5,730 nt of DNA, taken from Actinomycetota bacterium. GTDB lineage: Bacteria; Actinomycetota; Humimicrobiia; Humimicrobiales; Humimicrobiaceae. This document shows positions 4,738 through 5,730 of this stretch, in pieces. The notes beneath the pieces were generated by a model. That model was not told where the DNA came from. It saw only the letters and a list, made by a program, of their open reading frames with translations, and made no database searches. The stretch spans positions 1 to 5,730 of the forward strand of contig JALHTA010000301.1 in the NCBI GenBank assembly GCA_022865545.1. Direction: 5' to 3'. Position 1 is the stretch's first letter, and each line of letters starts with the position of its first letter. A program made the position numbers and the translations under genes.

Positions 4738-5730
4738 ATGGAAAATATAGATAAGCTTAAAAAAAGACAGGATATTGATTCAGTTTATAAATGGAACCTG
4801 GGGGATATGTATTCCTCTTTAGAAAAATGGGAAAATGATTACAAAGATATAAAAAAGCGTCTTCCAGCCTTTGCGTCACTTTCCGGAAGACTTGAAAAGT
4901 CGCCAGACATACTTCCGGAGATCCTTGGCAGCTATAGCAGTTTGATGGAAAAAGTTGAAAAACTCTTCATCTATGCACATATGTTAAAGGATCAGGATAA
5001 TACAAATACTGATTCACAGGCTCTTCTGGACAGAGCGAGGTCCCTTATGGTCGAAGCTGAGAGCAATTCTTCATATTTAGTTCCCGAGATACTTAAAATG
5101 AAGCCTGGCATTCTTGAGGGCTTAATGAAATCTGATAATAGACTATCTGATTACACACATTATCTTAAGAATATATCAAGACAGAGAAAACATATACTTT
5201 CGCATGAAGAAGAAAATATACTGGCACTATCAGGTGAAATGGCTGCTTCCTCACAACTTATCTTCGGGATGATAGACAATGCGGATATTAAATTTCCGGC
5301 AATAAAGGATAGTAATGGGATAAGTGTCGAACTGACCAAGGGAAGATACTCTAAGTTTATGGAAAGCAGGAACAGAAGGGTCAGAAAAGATGCTTTTAAA
5401 GCTCTCTATACCACTTATAAAAAGCAGAAAAATACTATCTCTTCCACACTTAGTTCAAGTATTAAGAAGGATCTTTTCTTCAGCAAAGTCCGTAAATATC
5501 CTTCGAGTATTGAGGCTGCCCTTTTTGATGATAATGCTCCAATATCAGTATACGATAACCTTATAAATGCAGTATCTGTAAACCTTGATGCCATGCATAA
5601 ATATATGAAGCTAAGGAAAAAAGCATTAAAGGTAAAAGAGCTTCATATGTATGACCTCTATGTGCCTATTGTTGAGGATATTGATTTTAAGATCACCTAT
5701 GAAGAGTCCAGGGAAATGGTCACTGAAAGC
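4738..5730 (+). CDS. pepF: Oligoendopeptidase F-type M3 metallopeptidase, N-terminal part (runs off the right edge)
   Basis: A cytoplasmic zinc peptidase of family M3B that cleaves short oligopeptides. The frame is open for 331 codons to the end of the window; PepF proteins are about 600 residues, so a little over half is visible. Family features are the start YKWNLGDMYSS (17-27; W19, L21, D23, Y25), the helical N-terminal lobe, a segment near KFMESRNRRVRKDAFKALY, then RKYPSSIEAALFDDNAPISV and LHMYDLYVPI. The zinc-binding HExxH would be expected about 50-60 residues beyond the edge, so activity cannot be checked. An in-frame TAG at 4726 rules out an earlier start. The next ATG (4807) would remove the conserved W-x-L-x-D motif, so 4738 is the start. 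No normal ribosome site lies 5-12 nt upstream; see the stem-loop entry. It is divergent from the membrane-protein block. Confidence 0.92.
   Translation, partial: MENIDKLKKRQDIDSVYKWNLGDMYSSLEKWENDYKDIKKRLPAFASLSGRLEKSPDILPEILGSYSSLMEKVEKLFIYAHMLKDQDNTNTDSQALLDRARSLMVEAESNSSYLVPEILKMKPGILEGLMKSDNRLSDYTHYLKNISRQRKHILSHEEENILALSGEMAASSQLIFGMIDNADIKFPAIKDSNGISVELTKGRYSKFMESRNRRVRKDAFKALYTTYKKQKNTISSTLSSSIKKDLFFSKVRKYPSSIEAALFDDNAPISVYDNLINAVSVNLDAMHKYMKLRKKALKVKELHMYDLYVPIVEDIDFKITYEESREMVTES

Noticed and set aside
4695..4754. A 19-codon plus-strand ORF (begins MSGRRLADC) overlapping the pepF start, possible leader peptide.
   Set aside because: It has no ribosome site of its own (upstream is A/T only), the AGGAGG lies inside it, and it has no recognisable attenuator codon run. 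Coupled translation into pepF is possible but unsupported.

Overview
The window looks like ordinary chromosomal sequence from an AT-rich bacterium (roughly 35-40% GC by eye, standard genetic code, ATG/GTG starts with mostly Shine-Dalgarno-type sites). The phylum cannot be settled from these genes alone. A low-GC Gram-positive-type or uncultured anaerobic lineage would fit, but that is inference. No mobile element, CRISPR array, phage gene or obvious foreign segment is visible.

Minus-strand block (positions 1-4491). Reading in the direction of transcription, the order is: a membrane-anchored protein of unknown function with an extracytoplasmic Ig/CARDB-like C-terminal domain (GTG start, 4491-3466); a membrane-anchored M23/LytM-type peptidase with an N-terminal coiled coil (3324-2380); prephenate dehydratase pheA (2286-1444); seryl-tRNA synthetase serS (1387-119); and the first 25 bases of a serine tRNA that runs off the left edge (25-1). 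Gaps are 141, 93, 56 and 93 bp. Candidate promoters precede the membrane protein, the M23 gene, pheA and the tRNA. None was seen in the short pheA-serS gap, so serS is probably read from the pheA transcript or further upstream. No convincing intrinsic terminator was found in any gap, so read-through across the block is likely. Functionally the block joins a two-gene envelope module to phenylalanine synthesis and to serine-tRNA charging.

Divergent intergenic region (4492-4737, 246 bp). It carries back-to-back candidate promoters: a minus-strand one for the membrane protein, with a perfect 13-bp inverted repeat just after the presumed start of transcription, and a plus-strand one for pepF. The plus-strand leader has an unusual feature. 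A strong AGGAGG site lies 28 nt from the ATG, too far for normal use, but a 9-bp stem-loop sits between them. If folded, it would leave about 7 nt of effective spacing.

Plus-strand gene (4738-5730, continuing past the right edge). This is the N-terminal 331 residues of an oligoendopeptidase F-type M3 metallopeptidase; the HExxH zinc site lies beyond the window.

The window is mostly housekeeping and envelope genes. The best candidates for a second look are the hairpin-spaced ribosome binding site of pepF, the uncharacterised membrane protein/M23 pair, and the serS-tRNA-Ser linkage.
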